Shown: piece after piece, positions 1-8,505 of the stretch | Layout: each line of letters begins with the position of its first letter | Position numbering within the stretch: position 1 is the stretch's first letter | Made by a program: the position numbers and the translations under genes | Notes under the pieces: generated by a model | The model's input: only the letters and a program-made list of their open reading frames with translations | The model's database searches: none | What the model was told of the DNA's origin: nothing | Source of the DNA: Roseovarius sp. SCSIO 43702 | Lineage (GTDB): Bacteria; Pseudomonadota; Alphaproteobacteria; Rhodobacterales; Rhodobacteraceae | Length of the DNA stretch: 64,000 nt | Assembly: GCF_019599045.1 (NCBI RefSeq) | Contig: NZ_CP080623.1 | Coordinates: 2,068,501 to 2,132,500, forward strand | Reading direction: 5' to 3'

Positions 1-261
1 CCACGCCAGCCACATGATATAGACCACCGAGGCCCATTTCAGCATCTCGAACACCGCCGGATACGCGGCGAGCCAGCCCATGATCCCGAACCCGATGGGC
101 CAGATGATGAGCTGCTTGCCGAGGATCACGCCCCCCACGAAGGGCAGCGCCCGGCGGAACCCATAGCGCGCACCCGTCGCCATCAGCGCCATGTTGGCCG
201 GTCCCGGCGTGCCCACCTGGCTTGCCGCGAAGGCCGCGAAACTGGCTATGGCAAGACCCAT
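1..261 (-). CDS. LysE/RhtB-family amino-acid exporter, N-terminal part
   Basis: The first 87 residues of an inner-membrane exporter are visible; the rest lies beyond the left edge of the window. Near the N-terminus it has the motif QVGTPGPANMALMATGARYG, which matches the conserved first-helix region of the LysE/RhtB translocator family. Two further hydrophobic segments follow. Members of this family export amino acids or similar small metabolites, but the substrate cannot be read from this fragment. The ATG at 261 is the only sensible start, and the gene is transcribed away from rpmA's terminator. Confidence 0.8.
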   Translation of the reverse strand, partial: MGLAIASFAAFAASQVGTPGPANMALMATGARYGFRRALPFVGGVILGKQLIIWPIGFGIMGWLAAYPAVFEMLKWASVVYIMWLAW

Positions 262-305
262 GCTAGGGGCTCCCTGAATTTACGCAACGTCATGTGACAC
301 CGACG

Positions 306-337
306 AAAAAGGGGGACCGGTCCGCGACCGATCCCCC
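306..337 (-). terminator. Rho-independent terminator of rplU-rpmA
   Basis: Bases 311-322 and 326-337 form a 12-bp stem with one G-T wobble and a 3-base loop. Read on the minus strand, the stem is followed by five T residues at 310-306. It lies 30 bases downstream of the rpmA stop codon, so it should end the rplU-rpmA transcript. Confidence 0.8.
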
Positions 338-366
338 CTGAGTATGCTGAAACTCTTTAGATCGGC

Positions 367-636
367 TTACTCGGCGGCCTCCGCGGCTGGCAGCACCGAG
401 ATGAAGGTGCGGCCCTTGAGGCCCTTGTGGAACTTCACATGGCCTTCGACCGTGGCGAAGATCGTGTGATCGCGCCCCAGGCCCACGCCTTCGCCCGGCC
501 ACATCTTGGTGCCGCGCTGACGCATGATGATGTTGCCCGGAACGACGCTCTCGCCGCCGTATTTCTTCACGCCAAGGCGACGGCCGGCCGAGTCGCGACC
601 GTTACGGGAGGAACCGCCTGCTTTCTTGTGTGCCAT
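367..636 (-). CDS. rpmA: 50S ribosomal protein L27
   Basis: This 89-residue protein begins [20 protein letters not shown], the standard L27 N-terminus, and has the usual length. L27 sits near the peptidyl-transferase centre of the large ribosomal subunit, where its N-terminal tail reaches toward the tRNA ends. The tail starts directly with Met-Ala-His, with no cleavable leader of the kind seen in Firmicutes. It lies 11 bases downstream of rplU on the same strand, the usual rplU-rpmA operon, and is followed by a strong terminator. Confidence 0.97.
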   Translation of the reverse strand: MAHKKAGGSSRNGRDSAGRRLGVKKYGGESVVPGNIIMRQRGTKMWPGEGVGLGRDHTIFATVEGHVKFHKGLKGRTFISVLPAAEAAE

Positions 637-647
637 GGTGTCTCTCC

Positions 648-1391
648 TTACCCTTTGCTGAGTTTCTTGGCCTGGGCGACCCAGTCCTCACGTTCGATCC
701 GGCCCTTGAAGTCGAGCTTCTCGTCCATCTCCTCGATGTCCGACTTGCTCCACGAGGCGATCTGGTCGAACGTCGTGATCCCGGCCGAGTTCAGTTTCTT
801 CACGATGACCGGACCGACGCCGTTGATCTGCGTGAGGTCGTCACCCTTGTCGGCCTTGGCGGCCTTCTTGGGCGCGGCCTTGGTCTCCTCGGCCTTCTTC
901 GTGTCAGCCTTCTTCGTGTCGGCTTTCTTGGTCTCGGCCTTCTTGGCCTTGGCCTCGCCTTCCTCGACGCGTTTCTTCATCTCGGCCTGCTCGGCACGGT
1001 TCATCGCATAGCGGCCATCCGATTTCACCGCGATCGACCCCGCGCCCACGGCGGCCTTCACGCCCGACTTGTCGGCACCCTTCTCGAGGATCTCCGTCAC
1101 GCGCAGCACCGTGAGCTGCTGGCGGTGGCCCTTCGTGCGCTGGCTGCCATGCTTCCGGCGGCGCTTCACGAAATGGATGACCTTGTCGCCCTTGATCTGG
1201 TCGACGACCTCGGCCTGCACGGCCGCGCCTTCCACGAGGGGCGCACCGAGGACGGGCTTGTCGCCGCCCAGCATCAGCACCTCGTTGAACTGAACCTTTT
1301 CGCCGGCATCCGCCGCAATCTTCTCAACCTTCAGCGTGTCGCCGGATTGAACCTTGTATTGCTTGCCGCCGGTCTTGAGAACCGCAAACAT
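648..1391 (-). CDS. rplU: 50S ribosomal protein L21 with long C-terminal extension
   Basis: Residues 1 to about 103 are a standard L21 domain ([14 protein letters not shown] through [14 protein letters not shown]), which binds 23S rRNA in the large subunit. The protein is 247 residues long, against about 103 for most bacteria. The extra part holds an Ala/Lys/Glu-rich stretch with repeated KKADT units around residues 155-190. It ends in a compact domain ([20 protein letters not shown]) that resembles the helix-hairpin-helix fold used for nucleic-acid binding. The reading frame is continuous, so the extension looks genuine. It is the first gene of the rplU-rpmA operon. Confidence 0.95.
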   Translation of the reverse strand: MFAVLKTGGKQYKVQSGDTLKVEKIAADAGEKVQFNEVLMLGGDKPVLGAPLVEGAAVQAEVVDQIKGDKVIHFVKRRRKHGSQRTKGHRQQLTVLRVTEILEKGADKSGVKAAVGAGSIAVKSDGRYAMNRAEQAEMKKRVEEGEAKAKKAETKKADTKKADTKKAEETKAAPKKAAKADKGDDLTQINGVGPVIVKKLNSAGITTFDQIASWSKSDIEEMDEKLDFKGRIEREDWVAQAKKLSKG

Positions 1392-1608
1392 CTCTTGCTT
1401 CCTTCGTCTTTGCCGCGTTCTGCGGTCCCCCTTGCGGGGCGTTCACGGACCGGACCGGCCCACCTCGAACAGCGCGCCCCCGCCGGGACGATATGTCATG
1501 AACCCCGCGCGGGGCATGGGCCTCGCCGGGTTGCGCGCTTATCAAGGAGCCGGGCGTCGAAGTCAAGAGCCCCCTGACCTGCCGGCCGCAGCTTTTCGCC
1601 ATCCCGTC

Positions 1609-2427
1609 TCAAAGCTGCTCCGCTCCCACATGCCGGGCCAGCGCGCGCCCGGTCAGATAGCTCGTCTCGTCGATCATCCGGTTGAACGCGAGGAAAAGCG
1701 CATCGTTGAGCGCGCGGCCCTCGTCGCTGCGGAAAAACTCCGCGTAGCCGTCGAGCACGTCGGGATCGAGCGGCTGATAGGCCAGAAGCTGGAACGTCCC
1801 CAGCCAGTCGGCCAGTTCTTCGCGCAACTCGTCCTCCTGCGCCCAGACGTCGCGCGTCATGTCCGACAGATCGCCCTCGTATCCGCCGCCGTCGGCCATG
1901 CCGCGCAGGAACATCAGGTTGCTGTTGAGCGCGCCGGCCACGTTTCGTTCGAGCAGGTCACTATCCTCGGTCATCCGGTCGATCACCTCGAGGATCGGCG
2001 CCCCGTCCGCGCGCGCCTCGTAATAGGCGGCCCGCGCCGCCTCTTCCGCCACCGGATCGCCCATCACGCGCCGCGCGGCCAGTTCCAGCTCGATGATGCG
2101 CTGGCCCTCGGGGCGGTCGAAGAAGGCGATCATGGCCTCCACGTCCTCGCCCTCGAGCCGCGCCGCCAGCTCCTCGCGCAGCAGGGCGATCATCCGCTCG
2201 GGCGCGTTGATCCGCTCAAGCTCCGCGATCCACGTCTTGCTCGCCGGATCGCCGAGGTAACCAAGCGAGAGGTCATGGCCGTTCGCGATGGCTTCCTCGC
2301 GCATGATCTCCACGGTTTCGCCAAGACGCAGCGCATCGCTCAGCGCCGCGATGCGGTCCTGTGCCTCCACGGCGACCGCTTGAAGCGCGGTCCAGAGCAC
2401 GACACCGGTGATCAGCAACGCCCGCAT
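1609..2427 (-). CDS. Secreted DUF2059-type protein
   Basis: A 272-residue protein with an N-terminal signal peptide (MRALLITGVVLWTALQAVAV) and a mature part rich in acidic helices. Repeated patterns such as AMIAFFDRPEGQRIIELE and YAEFFRSDEGRALNDA are typical of DUF2059, a periplasmic helical domain of unknown function. The ATG at 2427 is preferred over one 39 bases upstream, because it starts the signal peptide and overlaps the stop of the preceding gene by one base (TGATG). The protein is paralogous to that neighbour, so the two are probably made together. Confidence 0.75.
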   Translation of the reverse strand: MRALLITGVVLWTALQAVAVEAQDRIAALSDALRLGETVEIMREEAIANGHDLSLGYLGDPASKTWIAELERINAPERMIALLREELAARLEGEDVEAMIAFFDRPEGQRIIELELAARRVMGDPVAEEAARAAYYEARADGAPILEVIDRMTEDSDLLERNVAGALNSNLMFLRGMADGGGYEGDLSDMTRDVWAQEDELREELADWLGTFQLLAYQPLDPDVLDGYAEFFRSDEGRALNDALFLAFNRMIDETSYLTGRALARHVGAEQL

Positions 2428-3269
2428 CAGATCTCCTGCCCTTTCTTCAGGTCGGCCAACCGCCATGCCAGCGACTCGAGCCGGTTCGCCGTGATCTCGA
2501 ACTGCACCGCGTTCAGAAGCTCGTAGACCTGGCGCATCTTCGGCGTCTCGAGCGCGCGGACATAGGCCGCAAGCTCCTCGTTATCGAAATCGCGGTAGGT
2601 ATAGGCGGCGCCGACAAGGCCCGCGCGGTCCATCTCGGCGCGCATTTCGTCGCGATTCTCGGCCATGAGCGCCCGCAGCGCCTGCTCGTCGAGCGGGCCG
2701 TCGAGCACTCCCGCCTCCGACGCGGCCATGAGGAATCGCACCTGGATCTCCTCGATCGCCCGGACCGAGATCCCCTCGGGGTCGATCGCGTCGCCCATCC
2801 GCTCGAGGATCTCGCGCCGCTCCGGGTCCGCCTCGTCCAGCAGGCGCGCGCCCTGGGCCTCCTCGGCCTCGTCATCGTCCGAGCGATGCGCGGCATTCTC
2901 CACCTCGACCAGCCGCTCGCCCAGGGCCGAGCCATAGAACGCCTCGGCGTGATCGAGCATCTCCTTGGTCAGCGTGGTCTCCAGCAGGTCGAGGGCGATT
3001 TCGTGCAGCTTCTCCTCCGAGTAGAGATCCGCCACCGCGTCCTTCCAGCCGGGACCGAAATCCTCGTCCGTCATGCCCAGCATGACGGGCGCGCTGTCCA
3101 CCCCGTCGCCGATGGTGGCCAGGGCCACGTCGAAGCCGGTGACTTTCAGGAAATCGCGGATCTCGGCCCGGTCGGCGGCCCGTGCGGCCGGGACAAGAAC
3201 CAGCGCCAGGAGAAGGGCCGCAACGACCCCCGCGATCCGGTGTCCGGTCATCCATGCAATCTGTCTCAT
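2427..3269 (-). CDS. Secreted DUF2059-type protein, paralogue of the next gene
   Basis: A 280-residue protein with a signal peptide ending near AARAADR at about residue 32, so it is expected in the periplasm. The motif MLDHAEAFYGSALGERLVE matches the DUF2059 pattern, where a helix precedes a short 'S/P-x-G-x-x-L/I' turn. It is cotranscribed with the downstream paralogue through a TGATG stop-start overlap, and an AGAGG ribosome-binding site precedes the ATG. The molecular function is unknown. The pair may have arisen by tandem duplication, since the two share length, signal peptide and helical pattern. Confidence 0.75.
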   Translation of the reverse strand: MRQIAWMTGHRIAGVVAALLLALVLVPAARAADRAEIRDFLKVTGFDVALATIGDGVDSAPVMLGMTDEDFGPGWKDAVADLYSEEKLHEIALDLLETTLTKEMLDHAEAFYGSALGERLVEVENAAHRSDDDEAEEAQGARLLDEADPERREILERMGDAIDPEGISVRAIEEIQVRFLMAASEAGVLDGPLDEQALRALMAENRDEMRAEMDRAGLVGAAYTYRDFDNEELAAYVRALETPKMRQVYELLNAVQFEITANRLESLAWRLADLKKGQEI

Positions 3270-3403
3270 CGCGCCTCTCTGCTCGTTTGAGTGGGTTTGC
3301 CTTCCTACTTAGGCGCTTTCGGAGACCCCGCAATGCAAAACACCGGAAATCCCCCTTGCCACCCCGCCCAAAGGCAATTAAACGCCACCCCCGTGACCCC
3401 CGC

Positions 3404-3493
3404 GGAGAGGTGCCGGAGTGGTCGAACGGGGCGGTCTCGAAAACCGTTGTGGGCGCAAGCCCACCCAGGGTTCGAATCCCTGTCTCTCCGCCA
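3404..3493 (+). tRNA. tRNA-Ser (anticodon CGA)
   Basis: The sequence folds as a class II tRNA. GGAGAGG at 3404 pairs with TCTCTCC near 3483-3489, giving a 7-bp acceptor stem with one G-T pair. A long variable arm (GTGGGCGCAAGCCCAC) and a normal T arm are present. The anticodon loop reads CTCGAAA, giving anticodon CGA, which decodes UCG. CCA is encoded at 3491-3493. Confidence 0.95.
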
Positions 3494-3587
3494 CACTTCC
3501 CCATCCCGATCGCGGAATCGCCCGATCTTCGGACGATCTTAACGCCTTTCATCCAGTATCTCGCGGTGAACCGAGACCAGGGGACCG

Positions 3588-3803
3588 ATGGATCCGCGTG
3601 CCGAGCATCGTCAGGGACGACCCGACCCGCGCCGCGCGCGGCTTTTCGAGTTGATCCGCCAGGGCACGCTTGCCCGCCATGTCACCGATCAGATCGAGGC
3701 GGCGGAGCCTGCGCCGGTCGAGGCGATGGAGGCCGTGCGCCGCGCCGCCCTCGCGTCGCTGCGGCCTCGCCCCACCTCCCGGCGGTCACATCCTAGCCCC
3801 TGA
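3588..3803 (+). CDS. Small hypothetical protein
   Basis: An ATG at 3588 follows an AGGGG ribosome-binding site and opens 71 codons. The product is basic and Arg/Ala-rich. A central part ([20 protein letters not shown]) reads like a normal helix, but the C-terminus is low in complexity. The last 11 bases overlap the 3' end of the convergent rlmE. No family is recognised. It could be a real short gene or a chance open frame in GC-rich DNA. Confidence 0.35.
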   Translation: MDPRAEHRQGRPDPRRARLFELIRQGTLARHVTDQIEAAEPAPVEAMEAVRRAALASLRPRPTSRRSHPSP

Positions 3804-4512
3804 ACCCGGTCGCCACGACGAATTTCTCCGAACTGTCCGACCGGCTGCTCGGCGGCTTCACGTTCGCCACCTTGTCGAAGCGCTGCTTCAGAAGCTTCTG
3901 CAGCTCGCCCTCGGCCCCGCCGGCCAGCACCTTGGACACGAATGTCCCGCCCTCCTCCAGAACCTCGAAGGCCAGATACGCCGCCGCCTCGCAGAGCGCG
4001 ATGATACGCAGGTGATCGGTCTGCTTGTGCCCCGAGCTCGCCGCCGCCATGTCCGACATCACCACGTCGGCCGGCCCGTCGAGCCATTCCTTGATCCGCT
4101 CGTCCGCGCCCTCTTCCATGAAGTCGAGCTGGTGAAACTCCACCCCCGCAAGCGGTTCGATCTCCTGCAGGTCGACGCCGATGATCCGCCCCACCGCCTT
4201 GCCGCTCTTCTCGCCCAGGGCATTCACCCGCGGCACTGCCACCTGGCACCAGCCGCCCGGCGCCGAGCCGAGATCGACCACCCGCGCGCCCGGCAGGAGG
4301 AACCGGTACTTGTCGTCGAGCTCCATGATCTTGAACGCCGCGCGCCCGCGATAGCCTTCGGCCTGCGCCCGTTTGACATAGGGATCGTTCAACTGCCGCT
4401 GGAGCCAGCGGGTCGAGGAATTGCGCCGGCCGCGCGCCGTCTTGACCTTCACCGTCAGGTCGCGGCGCCCCCGTCCCGAGGTATTCTTGCCATCCGGCCC
4501 TTTCGCCATCAT
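3793..4512 (-). CDS. rlmE: 23S rRNA 2'-O-methyltransferase RlmE (FtsJ)
   Basis: This 239-residue SAM-dependent enzyme methylates the 2'-OH of U2552 in 23S rRNA and helps late assembly of the large subunit. The SAM-binding motif [10 protein letters not shown] lies at residues 79-88. The K-D-K-E catalytic tetrad typical of the family is visible as K61 (RAAFKIME), D154 (VMSDMA), K194 (FVSKVLAG) and E229 (SSEKFVV). The first ATG overlaps the stop of the upstream phosphatase gene by four bases (ATGA), so the two are probably translated together. A second ATG follows immediately. Confidence 0.95.
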   Translation of the reverse strand: MMAKGPDGKNTSGRGRRDLTVKVKTARGRRNSSTRWLQRQLNDPYVKRAQAEGYRGRAAFKIMELDDKYRFLLPGARVVDLGSAPGGWCQVAVPRVNALGEKSGKAVGRIIGVDLQEIEPLAGVEFHQLDFMEEGADERIKEWLDGPADVVMSDMAAASSGHKQTDHLRIIALCEAAAYLAFEVLEEGGTFVSKVLAGGAEGELQKLLKQRFDKVANVKPPSSRSDSSEKFVVATGFRG

Positions 4513-5624
4513 CCCGCCCCCCGGTCCAGCACGCCATCGGCGGCCATCTGCGCATAAAGCATCCCCTCGCGCAGCCCCCGATCCGCGACCGAAAGCCGGT
4601 CGGTGGGCCAGCAGCGCAGGAGCGCCTGGAGAATCGCCGCACCCGACATGATGAGCGCATGCCGATCGAGCCCGATGCGCGGGTCGCGGCGCCGCCCCTC
4701 GGGACCCAGGTCGAGATAGCTGCGGATCACGCGGTCGATCTCGTCGCTCGTCATCCGAAGCCCGTCCACCCGGTTGCGGTCATAGCGTCTGAGGCCCAGG
4801 TGGCTCGCCGCGACCGTGGTGACGGTGCCGCTCGTGCCGACGATCTGGAACCCCTCGCGCATCTGCTCTTCCTTGTAGGGCGCGAACTCGGCCAGGTTCT
4901 CCTCGAAGAACCAGCTCATGAGCGCGAAGCGCGCCGCGTCGTCCTCCACGTCCTGGAACTGGTCGCGCAGCGTCGCCACGCCAAGCGGCACGCTGATCCA
5001 GTCGACCACCCGCGCCCTCGGACCCTCGTCACAGGGGCCCTCGAACCCGTTGCAGAGCCGCATGATCGAGCGCACGCGCTCGTCGCGCGGCACCTCGGTC
5101 AGGTCGATCCAGACAAGCTCGGTCGAGCCGCCGCCGATATCCACCACCAGGAGCTGATCGGTGCCCGGGCTGACCAGCGGCGCGCAGGAGACCACGGCAA
5201 GCTGCGCCTCCTCCTGCGGGCGGATGATATCGAGCCTGAGCCCCGTCTCGCGCGCCACGCGGTCGAGGAACTGCGTCCCGTTATCGGCCCGCCTGCACGC
5301 CTCGGTCGCGACGAGGCGCATCCTCGTGACCCTGTGCCGCCTGAGTTTCTGCTGGCAGATGCGAAGCGCCTGGATCGTGCGCGCGATCGAGCCGCGCGAC
5401 AGCCGGCCCGACTTCTCGAGCCCCGCACCGAGCTGCACCGATTTCGAGAAGCTGTCCACGACACGAAACTGCTCGCCCTGCGGTTCGGCGATCAGCATCC
5501 TGCAACTGTTCGTTCCCAGGTCCAGCGCCGCGTAAAGCGGCCCCGAACGGGGTTTCATCGGCGCGGTGCTCTCGACCGGCGGTTTCGGGAGTGCGCCCGC
5601 ACCATCGGGACGCTTGGGCGCCAT
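4509..5624 (-). CDS. Ppx/GppA-family phosphatase
   Basis: A 371-residue member of the exopolyphosphatase / guanosine-pentaphosphatase family (ASKHA fold). The phosphate-binding motif [14 protein letters not shown] is near residues 32-45, [12 protein letters not shown] further on, and [11 protein letters not shown] in the second lobe. Such enzymes split inorganic polyphosphate or pppGpp; the sequence does not tell which. Only the two core domains are present, without the C-terminal HD domain of long Ppx proteins. The start at 5624 is chosen because GGAGGG lies about 9 bases upstream; an open frame continues further upstream without a good site. It is coupled to rlmE, a frequent arrangement in alphaproteobacteria. 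Confidence 0.88.
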   Translation of the reverse strand: MAPKRPDGAGALPKPPVESTAPMKPRSGPLYAALDLGTNSCRMLIAEPQGEQFRVVDSFSKSVQLGAGLEKSGRLSRGSIARTIQALRICQQKLRRHRVTRMRLVATEACRRADNGTQFLDRVARETGLRLDIIRPQEEAQLAVVSCAPLVSPGTDQLLVVDIGGGSTELVWIDLTEVPRDERVRSIMRLCNGFEGPCDEGPRARVVDWISVPLGVATLRDQFQDVEDDAARFALMSWFFEENLAEFAPYKEEQMREGFQIVGTSGTVTTVAASHLGLRRYDRNRVDGLRMTSDEIDRVIRSYLDLGPEGRRRDPRIGLDRHALIMSGAAILQALLRCWPTDRLSVADRGLREGMLYAQMAADGVLDRGAG

Positions 5625-5870
5625 GACTACACGCCCTCCATTTCGAGTTGCCTCCAAGGTAGGGCGTATGACGCCTCCGCGCAAGCGCTGCCCCGCCCCG
5701 CTCATCTTCTTCATGAGAATTTCTCGACCCCGCCCGTCTGGAAATCGACGGCGCGATCGCGCATCGTCGGGCGCGTGTCGGTCAGTCGCGCAAAGTGGTC
5801 GAAAAATGACGAAGCGGCATCCGGCCGCTCCTTTAGAGAGAGCCAACGGCACCCGTGGGGGGAATCAATC

Positions 5871-6167
5871 ATGGCGGATGTAACAATCGTATACTGGCGC
5901 GACATCCCGGCGCAGGTGATCGTCGGCAAGGGCCGGCGCGGCACCAAGAAGCCGCTCCCCGAGCGGTTCGAGCAGGCGATCGACCGTGCCGCCATGAAGG
6001 TCAACGCGCGCGACAGCGACGCCTATCTGGCCGAGTGGCGCAAGGCCGCGCCCTTCGAGGTCGAGGGCGATCCCGCCGAGATCGCCGAGGCCCAGGCGGC
6101 CCGGCTCGATGCCGAATACGATCAGGAGCGTCTCAAGCAACTGATCGGCAATGATGGCTGGGCATGA
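5871..6167 (+). CDS. Small 'virulence factor' domain protein of the C1 cluster
   Basis: A 98-residue soluble protein (MADVTIVYWRDIPAQVIVGK) that matches, as I recall the family, the short domain annotated 'virulence factor'. That name is historical and does not establish a role in disease. Its stop lies four bases past the first ATG of the next frame and 26 bases before the preferred start of the reductase, so it heads a three-gene operon with a methylenetetrahydrofolate reductase and a methyltetrahydrofolate methyltransferase. A run of G just upstream of the ATG serves as ribosome-binding site. A role in transfer of one-carbon groups is inferred from context only. Confidence 0.7.
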   Translation: MADVTIVYWRDIPAQVIVGKGRRGTKKPLPERFEQAIDRAAMKVNARDSDAYLAEWRKAAPFEVEGDPAEIAEAQAARLDAEYDQERLKQLIGNDGWA

Positions 6168-6193
6168 CGCCCCGCTCGCTATGGGAGGCCGCG

Positions 6194-7123
6194 ATGGCTC
6201 TGTTGAACTTCCGCAAGCGTGAGAAACCGGACACGCCCCCCGTCAACGGCCAGATCGAGGCGCTGCTCCGGGGCTACTCGATCGAGGTGATGCCCCGCAC
6301 CGCCGAGAAGGTCGAGGATTTCCGCGCCCTTCTGCCCCAGGGCACCCGCGTCTACATCGCGCATATCGAGGGCACGCCCATCGAGGACATGGTCGCCACC
6401 GCCAGCCGCATCGCTGCCGAGGGCTACCCGGTCATGCCGCATTTCCCGGCGCGCATCATCCGCGACCGCGCCACCCTCGCCGACTGGATCGCGCGCTACC
6501 AGGGCGAGGCCGGCGTCGACCAGGCGCTCGTGCTCGCCGGTGGCGTGACGACACCCCACGGTGACTATGACAGCGCCATGCAACTCCTGGCCTCGGGCGA
6601 GTTCGACCGCGCGGGGTTCAAGCGGCTCCACGTCGCCGGCCACCCCGAGGGCAACCGCGACATCGACCCCGACGGGTCCATGACCAACGTGAGCGCCGCG
6701 CTGAAATGGAAGCAGGAGTTTTCCGAGCGCACCGATGCCGAGATGGCCATCGCCACGCAATTCGCCTTCGACGCCAAGCCCATCATCGCCTGGGCCGACG
6801 CGCTCCGGGAGGCGGGGATCACCCTGCCCATCCATATCGGCATCGCCGGCCCCGCCAAGCTCCAGACGCTCATCAAGTTCGCCATCGCCTGCGGCGTCGG
6901 GCCGTCCCTCAAGGTGCTGCAGCGGCGCGCGATGGACGTCACGAAACTGCTGTTGCCCTACGAGCCCACGGACGTCCTGGCCGAGCTTGCCGCGCACAAG
7001 GCCGCGAACCCCGATTTCAACATCACGAACGTGCACTTCTTCCCGCTGGGCGGGATCAAGGCCAATGCAACCTGGGCCATCGACCACGGTGGCGCGTCCA
7101 CCCGGCCCGCAAACCCCGCCTGA
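6194..7123 (+). CDS. Methylenetetrahydrofolate reductase-family protein
   Basis: A 309-residue protein of the MetF-type TIM-barrel family, which interconverts 5,10-methylene- and 5-methyl-tetrahydrofolate with FAD. Family features include RVYIAHIEGTPIEDMV near the N-terminus, LVLAGGVTTPHGDYDSA, LHVAGHPEGNRDIDPDG (the HPE region) and IATQFAFDAKPIIAW. The start at 6194 is preferred because GGGAGG lies 7-8 bases upstream; an ATG at 6164 overlaps the previous gene. The gene sits between the small upstream gene and a corrinoid-dependent methyltransferase, so it probably oxidises methyl groups taken from a methylated donor rather than serving methionine synthesis. That direction is an inference. 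Confidence 0.88.
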   Translation: MALLNFRKREKPDTPPVNGQIEALLRGYSIEVMPRTAEKVEDFRALLPQGTRVYIAHIEGTPIEDMVATASRIAAEGYPVMPHFPARIIRDRATLADWIARYQGEAGVDQALVLAGGVTTPHGDYDSAMQLLASGEFDRAGFKRLHVAGHPEGNRDIDPDGSMTNVSAALKWKQEFSERTDAEMAIATQFAFDAKPIIAWADALREAGITLPIHIGIAGPAKLQTLIKFAIACGVGPSLKVLQRRAMDVTKLLLPYEPTDVLAELAAHKAANPDFNITNVHFFPLGGIKANATWAIDHGGASTRPANPA

Positions 7124-7133
7124 AGGAACCCAT

Positions 7134-8195
7134 ATGACCCGCACCATCGTCGAGAGCAAAACGAAAACCGCCATCATCGGCTTCGATCAGCCGTTCTGCG
7201 TGATCGGTGAGCGGATCAACCCGACGGGCCGCAAGAAGCTCGCGGCCGAGCTCGAGGCAGGTGACTTCTCCACCGTCGAGGCCGATGCCGTGGCCCAGGT
7301 CGAGGCCGGCGCCACGGTGCTCGATATCAACGCGGGCGTGGTCTACAACTCGAACCCCAACCCCAACGAGACCGAGCCGCCGCTCATGACGAAGATCGTC
7401 GAGCTGGTGCAGGGGCTCGTCGATGTGCCGCTCTGCATCGACAGTTCCGTGCCCGCCGCGCTCGAGGCCGGGCTGCAGGCCGCTCATGGCCGCCCGCTCC
7501 TGAACTCCGTCACGGGCGAGGAGGACCGTCTCGAATTCGTCCTGCCGCTCGTCAAGAAATACAACGTGCCGGTGGTGGCCATCTCGAACGACGACACCGG
7601 CATCTCCGAAGACCCCGAAGTGCGCTTCGCGGTGGCGAAGAAGATCGTCGAACGCGCGGCCGATTTCGGCATCCCGGCGCATGACATCGTGGTCGATCCG
7701 CTCGTCATGCCCATCGGCGCCATGGCGACCGCGGGTCAGCAGGTCTTCACCCTCGTGCGCAAGCTGCGCGAGGAACTTGGCGTCAACACCACCTGCGGCG
7801 CGTCGAACATCTCCTTCGGCCTGCCCAACCGCCACGGCATCAACAACGCCTTCCTGCCCATGGCCATGGGCGCGGGCATGACCTCGGCCATCATGAACCC
7901 CGTGGCGCTCCCGGTGAAGCCTTCCGAGATCGAGGCCAAGAAGGCCGAGGTCGCCGCGCTCGGGATCGAGCTTCCCGCCGACATGGATGACGAGACCTTC
8001 TGCCAGCTTTTCGGCCTCGGCTCCACCAAGCCGCGCGCGGGCAAGGAGATGGAGGCGATCCTCGCCGCCAACTTCCTCACCAACAACGACCCGCACGGCT
8101 CGAACTGGATCCGGTTCAACAAGGCCCCGCCCAAGGCCGGCGAGGAAGGCCGCGGCCGCGCCGGGCGGACCGGCGGCCGCCGCCGCCGCGCCTGA
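7134..8195 (+). CDS. Methyltetrahydrofolate:corrinoid methyltransferase (pterin-binding, MtrH/AcsE-like)
   Basis: A 353-residue TIM-barrel protein of the pterin-binding methyltransferase family. Early motifs are CVIGERINPTGRKKLAAEL and GATVLDINAGV. They are followed by PLCIDSSVPAALEAGL, LLNSVTGEE and TCGASNISFGLPNRHGINN, the folate-site blocks shared with MetH, AcsE and MtgC. It should pass a methyl group between tetrahydrofolate and a corrinoid protein. AAGGAA lies just upstream of the ATG at 7134, ten bases after the reductase stop. The C-terminal 20 residues are Arg/Gly/Ala-rich and probably disordered. A strong terminator follows. Confidence 0.88.
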   Translation: MTRTIVESKTKTAIIGFDQPFCVIGERINPTGRKKLAAELEAGDFSTVEADAVAQVEAGATVLDINAGVVYNSNPNPNETEPPLMTKIVELVQGLVDVPLCIDSSVPAALEAGLQAAHGRPLLNSVTGEEDRLEFVLPLVKKYNVPVVAISNDDTGISEDPEVRFAVAKKIVERAADFGIPAHDIVVDPLVMPIGAMATAGQQVFTLVRKLREELGVNTTCGASNISFGLPNRHGINNAFLPMAMGAGMTSAIMNPVALPVKPSEIEAKKAEVAALGIELPADMDDETFCQLFGLGSTKPRAGKEMEAILAANFLTNNDPHGSNWIRFNKAPPKAGEEGRGRAGRTGGRRRRA

Positions 8196-8200
8196 CATGA

Positions 8201-8235
8201 GGTCCGGCCCCGCCCCCACCCGGCGGGGCCGGACC
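8201..8235 (+). terminator. Terminator of the folate/corrinoid operon
   Basis: A perfect 14-bp GC-rich stem (8201-8214 with 8222-8235) closes over a 7-base loop, five bases after the methyltransferase stop codon. The T-rich tail is short (two T's), so termination may be partly Rho-assisted. Confidence 0.7.
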
Positions 8236-8445
8236 TTCCGCTATCGGAGCCGCCCGCGCCGGTCATCCCGCCGGCTCGGCATCCGCGCGGTTCATCCCGC
8301 CTGATCCGAGCGGGGCGTGATGGCGGCCCGGCGGAGGATGTCCGGTCGCGCGACCGCGCCGGGATACCGTGCCACGAACTCTCCCGAACCTTGCCCCCAC
8401 CGCGCGCCGCGTGAACGATTGGTGCGACTCACCTTCCACCGACGC

Positions 8446-8481
8446 GATACCGACATGGATACCGACGTGGATACCGACGTG
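8446..8481. repeat. Three tandem copies of a 12-bp unit
   Basis: Three head-to-tail copies of GATACCGACRTG occupy 8446-8481; the first differs at one base. The repeat lies in the 310-base space between the C1-operon terminator and the convergent dehydrogenase gene. No protein-coding frame is convincing here. It may be a simple slippage repeat. Confidence 0.75.
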
Positions 8482-8505
8482 GGGTTCGGGCCGTTAACCT
8501 TTCGC

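Noticed and set aside
4659..6167. A 502-codon plus-strand frame ending with the small C1-cluster protein
   Set aside because: Only the last 98 codons, after the ribosome-binding site at about 5860, look like protein. The earlier part is antisense to the Ppx/GppA gene.
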